Below, piece by piece: positions 1 to 9,267 of a stretch of DNA of 64,000 bases (position 1 is the stretch's first letter; each line of letters starts with the position of its first letter). The notes under the pieces are model-generated. The model worked only from the letters and a program-made list of their open reading frames with translations. It made no database searches and was not told the DNA's origin. A program made the position numbers and the translations under genes. Origin of the DNA: Chitinophagaceae bacterium. GTDB taxonomy: Bacteria > Bacteroidota > Bacteroidia > Chitinophagales > Chitinophagaceae. The stretch covers positions 1-64,000 of the forward strand of contig JAEUVO010000003.1 in assembly GCA_016786885.1 (NCBI GenBank), in the 5' to 3' direction.

Positions 1-215
1 CTGATCCAGCCTACCAGTACTACAAATACAAGAATTATTACAAACCCCAGTCCCGGAATTTTTACATAGGGCTGCAAAATACCATCCACTTTTTCAAACA
101 GCCAGAACAGCACATAAGCGGTAATACCTATCGGGGCAAGGATAATGACACCCTGGATGAAATAACGTAATAATTTTTTAACGGGGTTTTTTTGTTGCCC
201 CTTTTTAGTGGCCAT
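1..215 (-). CDS. DUF502 family membrane protein (partial, 3' end cut by window edge)
   Basis: The minus strand reads ATG at 215 and stays open to base 1, giving about 71 residues beginning MATKKGQQKNPVKKLL. A basic N-terminus is followed by a hydrophobic segment starting GVIILAPIGITAYVL, a short loop (FEKVDGILQPYVKIPGLG) and a second hydrophobic segment (FVIILVFVVLVGW). This layout and the 'P-G-x-G' turn before the second helix match the start of the DUF502 family of integral membrane proteins, whose function is unknown. The gene is divergent from the tetR-efflux operon, with about 140 bp between the two starts. The C-terminal two thirds lie outside the window, so the family call rests on the N-terminus only. 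Confidence 0.7.
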   Translation of the reverse strand, partial: MATKKGQQKNPVKKLLRYFIQGVIILAPIGITAYVLFWLFEKVDGILQPYVKIPGLGFVIILVFVVLVGWI

Positions 216-305
216 ATAGCTGATTTGCAGGCTAAGGTAGTTTAAAATACCCCTCGATGACCGGTAATAAAAATCGGTGAACGGTCGAAAACAAGGGGTG
301 GAAAC

Positions 306-336
306 TTTGGTTACGAAATAAGTTTCCATAGTTTTG
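306..336 (+). promoter_or_regulatory. Bacteroidota-type promoter of the tetR-efflux operon
   Basis: A TTTG at 306-309 is separated by exactly 19 bp from TAGTTTTG at 329-336, which matches the known Bacteroidota consensus (-33 TTTG, -7 TAnnTTTG). Transcription would begin near 342-344, about a dozen bases before the ATG at 355. This placement rules out the upstream in-frame TTG at 334 as a start, because that codon lies inside the -7 element. Confidence 0.75.
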
Positions 337-354
337 CCCTTCGAAATTGAACTA

Positions 355-993
355 ATGGAACCCAAAGAAAGAATATTAATAAAGGCCGAAGAGTTGTTTA
401 TGCAGTACGGTATCCGGTCGGTATCGATGGATGATATTGCCAATAACCTGGGTATGAGTAAAAAGACCCTGTACCAGTATTTTGCTGATAAAGATGAACT
501 GGTAGATGCTGTCGTGGACGGACATATTAAAGAAATACAGGAAGACTGTATGAGCTGCCGCCTGGATGCCACTGATGCCATTCATGAAATATTTATTACG
601 ATGGAACGCATCATGGAGGAGTTCAGCAATATGAACCCTATGCTGCTGTATGACCTGGAAAAATTTCATTTCAAAGCCTACCAGCGGTTCAGGGAACATA
701 AGGATAAATTCCTGCTGCAGATCATCCGCAATAATATCGAGTGGGGAATCAAAGATGAATTATACAGGGATGATATCAATGTAGATGTACTCTCCAAGTA
801 CCGGATCGAATCAATGATGATCCCGTTCAATGTGGCAGTATTTCCACCGGGCAAGTATAACCTGGCCGAAATATCCGGCATTATCATTCAAAATTTTACT
901 TACGGATTAGCTAGCATAAAAGGACATAAACTGATACAGAAATATAATGAACAACGAAACAAAACCCTTTCTTATGATGAAAGTAAAAAGTAA
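355..993 (+). CDS. TetR/AcrR family transcriptional regulator
   Basis: This 212-residue protein begins MEPKERILIKAEELFMQYG, followed by a TetR helix-turn-helix at about residues 20-50 (SMDDIANNLGMSKKTLYQYF). That block is the diagnostic N-terminal DNA-binding motif of TetR/AcrR repressors. The C-terminal 160 residues are the variable ligand-binding and dimerisation part, so no inducer can be named. The start at 355 is chosen because the promoter covers the earlier TTG. It is the first gene of the efflux operon, and the tolC-like start lies inside its 3' end, so the regulator and the pump are probably co-transcribed. The likely role is autoregulated repression of the pump operon. The family call is certain and the target is inferred from position. 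Confidence 0.9.
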   Translation: MEPKERILIKAEELFMQYGIRSVSMDDIANNLGMSKKTLYQYFADKDELVDAVVDGHIKEIQEDCMSCRLDATDAIHEIFITMERIMEEFSNMNPMLLYDLEKFHFKAYQRFREHKDKFLLQIIRNNIEWGIKDELYRDDINVDVLSKYRIESMMIPFNVAVFPPGKYNLAEISGIIIQNFTYGLASIKGHKLIQKYNEQRNKTLSYDESKK

Positions 994-2407
994 GCATTGG
1001 CTATTAGGACTGGCTTTGTTACCGGCAGCTGTTTTTGCACAGGGAACAATCCGCAGCAATGTTGATACAATGAAGATGACAAAACATGAGTTTTCCGTGC
1101 AGCAGGCGATCGACTACGCAAAGAAGAATAATGTGAATGTCAAAAATGCGTTGCTGGATGTACAATACCAGGCGCAGGTGAACAGGGAAGTGACTTCAAG
1201 AGCTTATCCTGGTATCAATGCCAGCCTGGGTACTACATACAATCCTAATGTCGCCACACAGGTGTTGCCGAATTTTATTTCACCAGCCACCTACCAGGTA
1301 TTGATAGATGAAGGCGTGAAAGATGGTAACGGCAATACTATTCAGATGCCTGATGATTTTGGTTTTGTGGCAGCGCAGTTTGGTACTAAATACAGTGCTT
1401 CCGCCGGTATAAGCCTTACGCAGATCCTTTTTGACGGGCAGGTTTTTGTAGGCCTGCAGGCAAGAGATGCTACGATGCGGTTTGCGAAAAAGAATGTGGA
1501 AGTAACGGAAGAGATGATCAAGACCAATATTTATAAAATATACTACCAGCTGGTAGTGGGCAACACACAGGTGGAATTGCTGGATGCCAATATTGAAAGA
1601 CTGGAGAAACTGCTGAAAGATACCCGGATCATTTATGAAAACGGGTTTGCAGAAAAACTGGATGTAGACAAACTGACCGTACAGCTTACCAACCTGCAAA
1701 CAGAAAAGACCAAAGTGCTCAACACTATTTCCAACGGGTATTATGGATTAAAAGTATTGATGGGTATGCCGGTAAAGGATGAACTGGTGCTGACAGATAA
1801 ACTAACGGATGAGCAGATAAAAGATGGTATGCTGGAAGGAAGCATCTATTCATACGAGGACAGAAAAGAATTTCAGTATGCACAGATTGGAAAAGAACTG
1901 AACGAGTACAACATAAGGAGATATAAACTGAGCCAGGTACCTACAGTTTCGTTAAACGGGCAATATGCCAAGAATGCACAACGCAACAAATGGAATTTTT
2001 TCGGGAAAGGAGATTGGTTCACTATTTCTTCCGTAAGCCTCAATGTCAATATCCCGATTTTTAATGGTTTCTACACCAAATCAAAAATTGAACAAACGAA
2101 AATTCAGCTTCGGCAGACAGAGAACCAAATAGAAGCGTTGAAACTTTCTATTGATAACGAGGTAGAAACAGCAAAGAATAATTTCCGCTCTGCGATCAGC
2201 AACATGGATTTTCAGAAAAAGAATATGGAACTGGCAGAAAGAGTATACCAGCAAACCAAAAAGAAATATGAAGTGGGAACCGGTTCGCAAACAGAGATCA
2301 ATGCAGCGCAGGTAGAATTAAAGACAGCGCAGACAAGTTATATCACGGCACTGTATGATGCTATCATTGCACGGATCGATTTTCTGAAAGCAACAGGTAA
2401 ACTATAA
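974..2407 (+). CDS. TolC family outer membrane efflux protein
   Basis: Starting at the ATG of 974 (977 is equally possible), the product has a Sec signal peptide (MMKVKSKHWLLGLALLPAAVFAQ region) and then about 455 residues with the two repeated helical-hairpin regions of outer membrane efflux proteins. Examples are the long heptad-rich stretches around residues 190-260 and 370-440 and the final block TSYITALYDAIIARIDFLKATG, where 'Y..A..DY..A..L..A.G' is the usual TolC ending. It overlaps the tetR 3' end by about 20 bp and is followed 17 bp later by the adaptor gene. It would form the outer-membrane duct of the tripartite pump. An in-frame ATG at 947 would precede the signal peptide by nine extra residues and is less likely. 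Confidence 0.9.
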   Translation: MMKVKSKHWLLGLALLPAAVFAQGTIRSNVDTMKMTKHEFSVQQAIDYAKKNNVNVKNALLDVQYQAQVNREVTSRAYPGINASLGTTYNPNVATQVLPNFISPATYQVLIDEGVKDGNGNTIQMPDDFGFVAAQFGTKYSASAGISLTQILFDGQVFVGLQARDATMRFAKKNVEVTEEMIKTNIYKIYYQLVVGNTQVELLDANIERLEKLLKDTRIIYENGFAEKLDVDKLTVQLTNLQTEKTKVLNTISNGYYGLKVLMGMPVKDELVLTDKLTDEQIKDGMLEGSIYSYEDRKEFQYAQIGKELNEYNIRRYKLSQVPTVSLNGQYAKNAQRNKWNFFGKGDWFTISSVSLNVNIPIFNGFYTKSKIEQTKIQLRQTENQIEALKLSIDNEVETAKNNFRSAISNMDFQKKNMELAERVYQQTKKKYEVGTGSQTEINAAQVELKTAQTSYITALYDAIIARIDFLKATGKL

Positions 2408-2424
2408 TAATCAAAAACCAACAC

Positions 2425-3654
2425 ATGACTTATAAACTGAACAATATGAACAACATCTTAAAAATATCTTTTGCAGCAATTTTTGCTGTCACATTGATAG
2501 CTTGTGGTGCAGGTGCTAAAGACAAAAAAGGAGCAGTTGGCGATATAAAAGCCAAACTAGAAAAATTAAAAAAAGAGAAAAGCACTCTTGATGCTGATAT
2601 CCGTAAGCTAGAAGAGGAACTGGCAAAAGCAGATCCTTCTGCAGCCAAACAAGTAGCAAAGCTTGTAGTTGTGGATACATTGCGGGTACAGGATTTTGTG
2701 CATTATATAGAATTGCAGGGAAAAATATCCAGCAGTGGTATGGGCTATGTGGCGCCAAAAGGTGGTGGCGGATTGATAAGGGCCATTTATGTGAAAGTGG
2801 GTCAGAAAGTAGGTGTGGGCCAGCTTGTATTAAAACTGGATGATGCCATGCAAAGGCAATCTCTGATTGCTGCGCAACAATCAACCGGGCAATTAAAGGC
2901 AAGACTGGCACAGGCGCAAACTATTTATGAGCGATATCAAAATTTATGGAAGCAGAATATTGGTGCAGAGATCAATGTGATCAATGCAAAAGCTGATGTG
3001 GATGCATTGGTTGCACAATTGCGGTCAGCAGAAGCACAGGTAGCACAGGCAGGCGAGGCGCTGGATATGACGAATGTAAGAGCAGGGCTTAGTGGTGTAA
3101 TAGAGCAGGTGAATGTAAGGGTAGGTGAATTTTTCACCGGGGCCACGCAACAGGGAGGACAAATTGTTATTGTGAACGCTTCATCACTGAAAGCAGAAGT
3201 ACCGGTACCGGATAATTATGTAGCTAAAGTGAAAAAAGGAGATAAAGTACTGGTATCAGTTCCTGAAACTGGGAAAGCTCCTTTTGAATCTTCCATCAGT
3301 GTGGTGGGTGCGGCAATTGATCCTACTACAAGATCATTTTTAGTAGAAGCAAAACTTCCGTCAGATGCATTGTTGAAGCCTAACCAGACTGCCACTATGA
3401 AGATTCTCGATTACCAGGCTAAGGCAACCATTGCTGTTCCTATCAACGTAGTGCAAAGCGATGAAAAAGGAAAATATGTATACGTAATGGAAAAAGCCGG
3501 TGATAAGAAAGTAGCCCGTAAGAAAACAGTGAATGTGGGTGAAGCATATAACGGCCTGATGGAAATAAGGAGCGGATTGACAGGCGGCGAAGTGATCATC
3601 ACAGAAGGTTATCAAACCGTGTATGACGGGCAATCCATCACAACAGGCAAGTAA
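2425..3654 (+). CDS. RND efflux periplasmic adaptor lipoprotein (HlyD/MFP family)
   Basis: A lipoprotein signal ends in the lipobox LIAC around residue 27, so the adaptor should be anchored in the inner membrane facing the periplasm. A charged coiled coil (about residues 35-68) precedes the usual membrane-fusion-protein order. That order is a lipoyl/barrel-sandwich half (GGGLIRAIYVKVGQKVGVGQLVLKL), an alpha-hairpin (about 145-210), the second sandwich half (NVRAGLSGVIEQVNVRVGEF), a beta-barrel and a membrane-proximal domain. The N-terminal coil ahead of the sandwich is not part of the minimal family. An internal ATG at 2446 gives a shorter and more conventional signal peptide and may be the true start. 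The gene sits between the tolC-like and RND genes, 25 bp before the latter. Confidence 0.9.
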   Translation: MTYKLNNMNNILKISFAAIFAVTLIACGAGAKDKKGAVGDIKAKLEKLKKEKSTLDADIRKLEEELAKADPSAAKQVAKLVVVDTLRVQDFVHYIELQGKISSSGMGYVAPKGGGGLIRAIYVKVGQKVGVGQLVLKLDDAMQRQSLIAAQQSTGQLKARLAQAQTIYERYQNLWKQNIGAEINVINAKADVDALVAQLRSAEAQVAQAGEALDMTNVRAGLSGVIEQVNVRVGEFFTGATQQGGQIVIVNASSLKAEVPVPDNYVAKVKKGDKVLVSVPETGKAPFESSISVVGAAIDPTTRSFLVEAKLPSDALLKPNQTATMKILDYQAKATIAVPINVVQSDEKGKYVYVMEKAGDKKVARKKTVNVGEAYNGLMEIRSGLTGGEVIITEGYQTVYDGQSITTGK

Positions 3655-3679
3655 ACATTGATGATTAAAACTTTTTCAG

Positions 3680-6600
3680 ATGAAAGTAACGGAAGGAATA
3701 GTTAAAAAATTTAAGGAATTCAAACTCACCAGCTGGGCGGTGGACAACCGTACAGCTATCTATATCATTGCTGTACTGATATCGGTATACGGGTATATGA
3801 AATTCAATTCAATGCCCAAAGAGCAGTTTCCTGATATTGTGGTGCCTACTATTTCGGTAGCAACCGTATATGTTGGTAACTCACCAAAGGATATAGAAAA
3901 CCTGGTAACCCGGCCTATCGAAAAACAACTGAAAGGTATCAGTGGCGCCAAGGTAAATAAAGTACAGAGTACATCGCAGGCTGATTACAGCCTGATCGTG
4001 GTGGAATTTGACACAGATGTAAAAACAGATCTCGCCAAGCAAAAAGTAAAAGACGCTATTGATAAGGCAAGGGCCGATCTGCCGACAGATCTTACACAGG
4101 AACCCGATGTACAGGAATTTGCTTTTAGTGAGATGCCTATCATGTTTGTAAATGTTAGCGGTGATTATGATGGTATCAAACTGAAGGAATATGCAGATAA
4201 AATGCAGGATCGCTTTGAAGAACTGGGTGAAGTAACAAGGGCTGAAATTGTGGGTGCACCGGAAAGAGAGATACAAGTGAATGTGGATCCATATAAAATG
4301 ACAGCGGCAAGAGTGAGTTTCACTGATATCGAAAATGCGATTGCAAGAGAGAACAACGACATCACCGGTGGGCTTATTGAAGTGGGTAACATGAAGCGTA
4401 CTCTCAAAGTAAAAGGACAGTTTACCAGCGCTGCTGATCTGTCCAGTATTGTAGTACGAAGCAGTTCCCAGGGGGCTTCTGTCTACCTCCGGGATATTGC
4501 CCAGTTAAAAGATACCATCAAAGAAAAGGACAGCTATGCCCGCCTGGACGGGAAAAATGTAGTGACGCTGAATATTGTGAAAAGAGCAGGAGAGAACCTG
4601 ATCAACTGTGCGGATAATGTGAAAGCAGTGGTAAAAGAGATGCAGGAGAAAGAAGAACTGCCCAAAGATCTGAGAGTCGAGTTTACCGGCGATCAGAGCA
4701 AGCAAACCCGGACATCTTTTACTGAGCTTATTAATACTATTATTATCGGGTTCATTCTTGTATTGCTTATCCTGATGTTCTTTATGGGAGTTACCAATGC
4801 CTTCTTCGTGGCATTGAGTGTGCCTCTCAGTGTGTTTGTAGCATTTCTTTTTCTTCCGATTGCTGATACAATTATCGGAACCAGTGTTACCCTCAACTTC
4901 ATTGTATTATTTGCCCTGCTCTTCGGATTGGGAATAATAGTGGATGATGCCATTGTGGTGATCGAGAACACTCACCGTATTTATAATAACGGCAAGGTGC
5001 CGATCATACGAAGCGCCAAAGAAGCAGCCGGTGAAGTATTTATTCCGGTACTGGCCGGAACGGCCACCACACTGGCGCCGTTCTTCCCGTTGCTTTTCTG
5101 GAAGGGGTTGATCGGGAAATTCATGATCTACCTGCCCACCATTCTTATCCTTACACTGGCCGCATCATTGATCGTTGCGTTTGTGTTCAACCCGGTGTTT
5201 GCAGTAAACTTTATGAAACCGGAAGGAAAGGAATTTGAAAAACCGAAGAATGCTGTATTCAGGAATAAATGGTTTATCGCAGCGTTGATCGCTGGTGTAT
5301 TACTGCACCTTGCCGGCCTGAGAGGAGTAGCAAACTTCTCCCTGCTAATGGCTGTACTGATGGTGTTCAATGCGTATGTGCTGAATGATATAATACATCG
5401 TTTTCAAAACAGTTTTTTGCCCGGTTTGATGAACAGGTATGAAAAAATGCTTCGATGGATATTAAAAGGAAAGAGACCTGCCTGGGCATTCGTATCCCTG
5501 TTCGGACTGTTTATTTTTTCTGTTGCTTTTTTAATGGTAAGAGGAAATAAGCAAACCTTTTTCCCGAGCGGCGACCCCAATTTTGTTTACGTATACCTGA
5601 AACTGCCTGTTGGAACTGATGTAAAATATACAGACAGTGTTACCAGGATGCTGGAAGCAAGAGTACACAAAGTACTGGAGAATGAAAAGCCGGGTGCACC
5701 AGGGAGTGTGGTGGAAAGCATTATTACCAATGTGGCAGTAAGTGCCAACAATCCCCGGGACAACAACCGGAGTGTGCAATCCAATTTGGGCCGTATCCAG
5801 GTTTCTTTTGTTGAATTTGAGAAAAGACATGGCAAGAGCACTATGCCATTAAAGGAAGCCATACGGGAAGCGGTGCAGGGTATACCCGGCGCTAACGTGG
5901 AGATAGCACAAGAAGATGGTGGCCCGCCCACAGATCCTCCTGTCAATATTGAAGTAAGCGGCGACAATTTCGAAAGCATCGCAGCTGTGGCTTCCAGCCT
6001 GTACAATTATTTAGATACAAATAAAATAGATGGCATTGAGAACCTGCAGGCTGATGTAGACCTGAATAATCCTGAAATAACCATCAATGTAGACAGGGAA
6101 AAAGCAATGATGGAAGGTGTAAGTACCGGCCAGATAGGAATGGAGATACGTACCGCTGTATTTGGTAAGGAGGTAAGTAAAATAAAAGACGGAGAAGATG
6201 AGTATAAGATCCAGCTTCGCTATACTGATTTAAAGCGGAATAATATCACTGACCTGATGAATATGCGTATCACCTTTATGGATATGAACACCATGCAGGT
6301 GAAATCGATACCAATGAGTGCCATAGCTTCTGTTGATTATACTAATACAACCGGGGGTGTTAAAAGAAAAAATATAAAACGCACCATTCAGCTGCAGAGT
6401 AATGTACTTGACCCTACCATGGTGGGGCCAATCAATGCTGAATTACTGGTTAAGATCGATGAGTTCAAAGAGAAATCCAAGATACCGCCTGATGTAACCA
6501 TAAAACTCAGCGGACAGAGTGAACAGGAAAAGGAAACAAACGAGTTTCTGTTACTGGCATTTCTTATTGCCATCGGTTTGATCTTTTTGATATTGGTATT

Positions 6601-7246
6601 GCAGTTTAATTCAATGAGCAAACCGTTCATTGTAATTACAGAGATATTCTTCTCGGTGATCGGTGTGCTGTTGGGTTATGCTATCACAGGTATGACAATT
6701 GCCACCATCATGTTACTGGTTGGTATTGTAGGTCTGGCAGGTATTGTTATCAAAAATGGTATCCTTATCATTGAATTTACAGATGAACTGAGAGGCAGGG
6801 GACTGCGTACAAGAGAAGCTGCTGTGCAGGCGGGTAAGATCAGGATTATCCCGGTATTATTGACAGCCGTGGCAACCATATTGGGCCTGCTGCCATTAGC
6901 AGTTGGATTTAATATAGATTTTGCCGGCTTGTTCACCAGCCTGCGGCCGAATATCTTCTTTGGAGGAGACAGTGTAGTATTCTGGGGACCACTGAGCTGG
7001 ACCATCATCTTCGGGTTACTGTTTTCTTTCTTCCTTACCCTTGTGATGGTACCCAGTATGTACCTGATGGCAGAAAGATTAAAACGACCGATGGAGAAAT
7101 TTTATGGAGGAAGATGGGTAGCCATCTTTGGTTTCCTCGGTCCTTTCTTCTTTATTCTTGTAGGCATCATGTTCCTGGTTCGCCGGATACAAGGCAAAAA
7201 AATATGGATGGGTAAACTGAAAGAACCCGTCAGGAAGGGATCATAA
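3680..7246 (+). CDS. RND superfamily efflux transporter permease (AcrB/MdtB-like)
   Basis: This 1188-residue inner-membrane pump has RND features throughout. It has an N-terminal helix followed by PKEQFPDI, paired porter domains, and a TM4 motif GLGIIVDDAIVVIENTHR carrying the twin aspartates that relay protons in AcrB. A second transmembrane block lies near residues 955-1120 (VGLAGIVIKNGILIIEF). It is longer than the roughly 1040-residue norm. Around residues 530-575, between the first transmembrane block and the second porter half, there is an insertion with two extra hydrophobic segments (WFIAALIAGVLLHLAGL; VANFSLLMAVLMVFNAYVL). An additional hydrophobic segment follows TM12 near the C-terminus. 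Last gene of the operon, followed by a terminator. The substrate cannot be told from sequence. Confidence 0.93.
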   Translation: MKVTEGIVKKFKEFKLTSWAVDNRTAIYIIAVLISVYGYMKFNSMPKEQFPDIVVPTISVATVYVGNSPKDIENLVTRPIEKQLKGISGAKVNKVQSTSQADYSLIVVEFDTDVKTDLAKQKVKDAIDKARADLPTDLTQEPDVQEFAFSEMPIMFVNVSGDYDGIKLKEYADKMQDRFEELGEVTRAEIVGAPEREIQVNVDPYKMTAARVSFTDIENAIARENNDITGGLIEVGNMKRTLKVKGQFTSAADLSSIVVRSSSQGASVYLRDIAQLKDTIKEKDSYARLDGKNVVTLNIVKRAGENLINCADNVKAVVKEMQEKEELPKDLRVEFTGDQSKQTRTSFTELINTIIIGFILVLLILMFFMGVTNAFFVALSVPLSVFVAFLFLPIADTIIGTSVTLNFIVLFALLFGLGIIVDDAIVVIENTHRIYNNGKVPIIRSAKEAAGEVFIPVLAGTATTLAPFFPLLFWKGLIGKFMIYLPTILILTLAASLIVAFVFNPVFAVNFMKPEGKEFEKPKNAVFRNKWFIAALIAGVLLHLAGLRGVANFSLLMAVLMVFNAYVLNDIIHRFQNSFLPGLMNRYEKMLRWILKGKRPAWAFVSLFGLFIFSVAFLMVRGNKQTFFPSGDPNFVYVYLKLPVGTDVKYTDSVTRMLEARVHKVLENEKPGAPGSVVESIITNVAVSANNPRDNNRSVQSNLGRIQVSFVEFEKRHGKSTMPLKEAIREAVQGIPGANVEIAQEDGGPPTDPPVNIEVSGDNFESIAAVASSLYNYLDTNKIDGIENLQADVDLNNPEITINVDREKAMMEGVSTGQIGMEIRTAVFGKEVSKIKDGEDEYKIQLRYTDLKRNNITDLMNMRITFMDMNTMQVKSIPMSAIASVDYTNTTGGVKRKNIKRTIQLQSNVLDPTMVGPINAELLVKIDEFKEKSKIPPDVTIKLSGQSEQEKETNEFLLLAFLIAIGLIFLILVLQFNSMSKPFIVITEIFFSVIGVLLGYAITGMTIATIMLLVGIVGLAGIVIKNGILIIEFTDELRGRGLRTREAAVQAGKIRIIPVLLTAVATILGLLPLAVGFNIDFAGLFTSLRPNIFFGGDSVVFWGPLSWTIIFGLLFSFFLTLVMVPSMYLMAERLKRPMEKFYGGRWVAIFGFLGPFFFILVGIMFLVRRIQGKKIWMGKLKEPVRKGS

Positions 7247-7277
7247 ATGAAAAACCGTGGTTGGTTTTGTGGTTAAA

Positions 7278-7305
7278 AAGGCGGCTCTCTTTTGAGGGCC
7301 GCTTT
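7278..7305 (+). terminator. Rho-independent-type terminator of the efflux operon
   Basis: GCGGC(T)CTC, loop TTTT, GAG(G)GCCGC forms a GC-rich stem of about 12 bp, flanked by A-rich and T-rich sequence, starting about 30 bp after the RND stop codon. Its position fits the end of the tetR-tolC-adaptor-RND transcript. Confidence 0.7.
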
Positions 7306-7355
7306 GCTATAATGATAATTATTTAACGAACAGTTATGCACTGCATCAAAGGAAG

Positions 7356-7388
7356 TTTATAATGATAAGCTTCCTGTTTATAACTTTG
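7356..7388 (+). promoter_or_regulatory. Probable promoter of the AIM24-like gene
   Basis: TAACTTTG at 7381-7388 matches the -7 consensus TAnnTTTG. The best -33 partner is TTTA at 7356-7359, 21 bp upstream and one base off TTTG. The ATG at 7403 follows 14 bp after the -7 box, giving a very short leader. Confidence 0.5.
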
Positions 7389-7402
7389 AAAAAATTTAAA
7401 CT

Positions 7403-8206
7403 ATGAGTACAGCACCCCGTGTCAATCATGAAATTGACTATAAAATTTATGGCGAGGAGTTACAGTTCGTAGAAATCGAACTCGATCCAACTGAAACAGC
7501 TATTGCTGAAAGCGGAGGAATGATGATGATGGACGAAGGTATCCAGATGCAAACCATTTTTGGAGATGGTTCTGCCCAGCAGCCTACCGGTTTTTTGGGT
7601 AAACTGGTGAGTGCCGGAAAAAGAGTACTGACCGGCGAAAGTTTGTTTATGACGGCATTTACCAATGAGAGCCAGGGAAAAAAGAAAATAAGTTTTGCTG
7701 CACCTTATGTAGGTAAAATAATACCGATGGACTTGCGGGAACTTGGCGGAACCATCATTTGCCAGAAGGATGCTTTTTTATGTGCTGCGAAAGGTGTAAG
7801 TGTGGGACTCCATTTTCAGCGTAAGTTGGGTGTGGGCATTTTTGGCGGAGAAGGCTTCATTATGCAAAAAATAGAAGGAGACGGCATGGCCTTTTTGCAT
7901 GCCGGTGGTTTTATTATTGAAAAAGAATTAAAGCAGGGTGAGATATTAAAAATAGATACAGGTTGTGTGGTTGGCTATACACCCACTACACAGTTTGATA
8001 TTGAGTTTGTAAAAGGGGTAAAGAACTTTATGTTTGGCGGTGAAGGTTTATTTTTTGCAAAATTGCAGGGACCGGGTAAAGTTTGGATTCAATCCTTACC
8101 TATAAGCCGCCTGGCCGGAAGAATAGTAGCTTACGGAACTTACAAACGTAAAGAAGAGGGTAGTGTACTTGGTGGATTAGGTAATTTGTTTGACGGAAGA
8201 GAGTAA
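7403..8206 (+). CDS. AIM24 / TIGR00266 family protein
   Basis: The 267-residue protein is rich in glycine and beta strands. It shows the family's repeated half-barrels: an early GGMMMMDEGIQM block, a central KGVSVGLHFQRKLGVGIFGGEGFIMQKIEG block, and a final GEGLFFAKLQGPGKVWIQSLP block. These 'G-G-E-G-(L/F)-(F/I)' and 'G-x-G-x-V-(W/F)-(L/I)-Q-S' signatures are typical of TIGR00266/AIM24 proteins, whose biochemical role in bacteria is not established. There is no signal peptide, so it is probably cytosolic. It is a single gene with its own promoter and a terminator shared with the convergent deacetylase gene. Confidence 0.85.
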   Translation: MSTAPRVNHEIDYKIYGEELQFVEIELDPTETAIAESGGMMMMDEGIQMQTIFGDGSAQQPTGFLGKLVSAGKRVLTGESLFMTAFTNESQGKKKISFAAPYVGKIIPMDLRELGGTIICQKDAFLCAAKGVSVGLHFQRKLGVGIFGGEGFIMQKIEGDGMAFLHAGGFIIEKELKQGEILKIDTGCVVGYTPTTQFDIEFVKGVKNFMFGGEGLFFAKLQGPGKVWIQSLPISRLAGRIVAYGTYKRKEEGSVLGGLGNLFDGRE

Positions 8207-8225
8207 ACTAAATGCAATGCAGGTA

Positions 8226-8258
8226 AAAGACCTTTTCTCATCAGGGAAGGTCTTTTTT
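8226..8258. terminator. Bidirectional terminator between convergent genes
   Basis: AAAGACCTTTTC, loop TCATCA, GGGAAGGTCTTT forms a near-perfect stem with A's on one side and T's on the other, so it can act on both strands. It serves the AIM24-like gene and overlaps the last codons of the minus-strand deacetylase gene, whose stop codon at 8241-8243 lies in the loop. Confidence 0.75.
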
Positions 8259-9131
8259 TATGCCGGGATATTTACTGGCAAACAACAGTTCATAGTCCGG
8301 GTTATTCTTTAATTGTTGAATAACGAAATGCAGTTTCTCAATATCTTCTGTTTTTTGAAAGGCCTGGTCATGCGCCAGTAATACAAGGTGGCCGGGTTTT
8401 TTTGTTTTACCTGCTGCCAGCATGTTATCGATACGTCGGAGTAATAAACTGGTGGCTGTATCCACCGCCAGTGTTTTGTGGTCAAACATCCATTCAATAT
8501 CCCAGCCCATGATGGCAAAGCCCGCCTGGTGCAGGGAATCGATGGCCGCCTTACTCTCGTAGATATCTGTATGCTCTATCGAGTCGATACGCCAGGCATT
8601 TCGACCGGGCATACGGGCAATATTATTGGTAAAGCCTCCTGTTTTTTGTGCCTGTTTAAAATCTTCCACCACTTTGCCGGGTTGTTCATAAAAGGAAGTG
8701 TACTTGTTATGTGCATGGGTGTAGCTGTGGTTACAAAGCTCAACCGTGCTGTCTGACTTCAGTATCTCCCAGGTTTCTTTTTGCCGGGGACTGTCGAATA
8801 TATGTTCTCCTACGATGAAGAAGCTGGCGGCAATATTTTCTTCCTTCACGGCGGCCAGTACATTACGGGTGCCCTTATTGGGACCATCATCAAAAGTGAT
8901 GTAGATCTTTTTCTTAAGCACAGCGGCTTTAGCGACAGAGTCAGCTGCTTTTTGTTGTTGCTGCCTGATCAGGGTGCTGTCAATAGCCGGCAGGGCAGTT
9001 GTATCTTTTTTACTTTCCTTGTTGTTACAAGAGAAGGTGAGCAACGCTAAAACAATAAAAAGGGAAAGAGAAAAACGTAAAAAGAACTGTTTGGCAGGGT
9101 CGCCATCGTCGGGGGAAGAGCTTGAGTGCAT
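8241..9131 (-). CDS. Polysaccharide deacetylase (NodB-like) lipoprotein
   Basis: The 296-residue product has a hydrophobic N-terminal segment ending in the lipobox TFSC near residue 34, so it is an exported lipoprotein. The NodB-type deacetylase motifs follow in order: TFDDGPNKGT (motif 1, first Asp catalytic base, second Asp metal ligand), HSYTH (motif 2, the two metal-binding His), MPGRNAWR (motif 3 variant with the conserved Arg) and a late LLAHDQ (motif 5-type His). It should remove acetyl groups from a cell-surface or periplasmic glycan, but the substrate is unknown. The ATG at 9131 gives an unusually long hydrophilic n-region (about 13 residues, acidic and Ser-rich) before the hydrophobic core. 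Monocistronic as far as can be seen. Confidence 0.88.
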   Translation of the reverse strand: MHSSSSPDDGDPAKQFFLRFSLSLFIVLALLTFSCNNKESKKDTTALPAIDSTLIRQQQQKAADSVAKAAVLKKKIYITFDDGPNKGTRNVLAAVKEENIAASFFIVGEHIFDSPRQKETWEILKSDSTVELCNHSYTHAHNKYTSFYEQPGKVVEDFKQAQKTGGFTNNIARMPGRNAWRIDSIEHTDIYESKAAIDSLHQAGFAIMGWDIEWMFDHKTLAVDTATSLLLRRIDNMLAAGKTKKPGHLVLLAHDQAFQKTEDIEKLHFVIQQLKNNPDYELLFASKYPGIKKDLP

Positions 9132-9267
9132 GGTAATGTGTGGTTGTTTAATTCCGGGTTGAAATTATACAGGAAGCCGGATGGCTGCAAGTTTTTGTTG
9201 GTTAAAGAAAGATTAAAGTAAAACACTTTGGTAAAGGGCAGGACTGGCGATATGACGATTTTTTTTG

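Noticed and set aside
334..354. In-frame TTG start for the TetR regulator, seven codons upstream
   Set aside because: The codon lies inside the -7 promoter box, and the extra residues do not match TetR N-termini. The ATG at 355 is the natural start.
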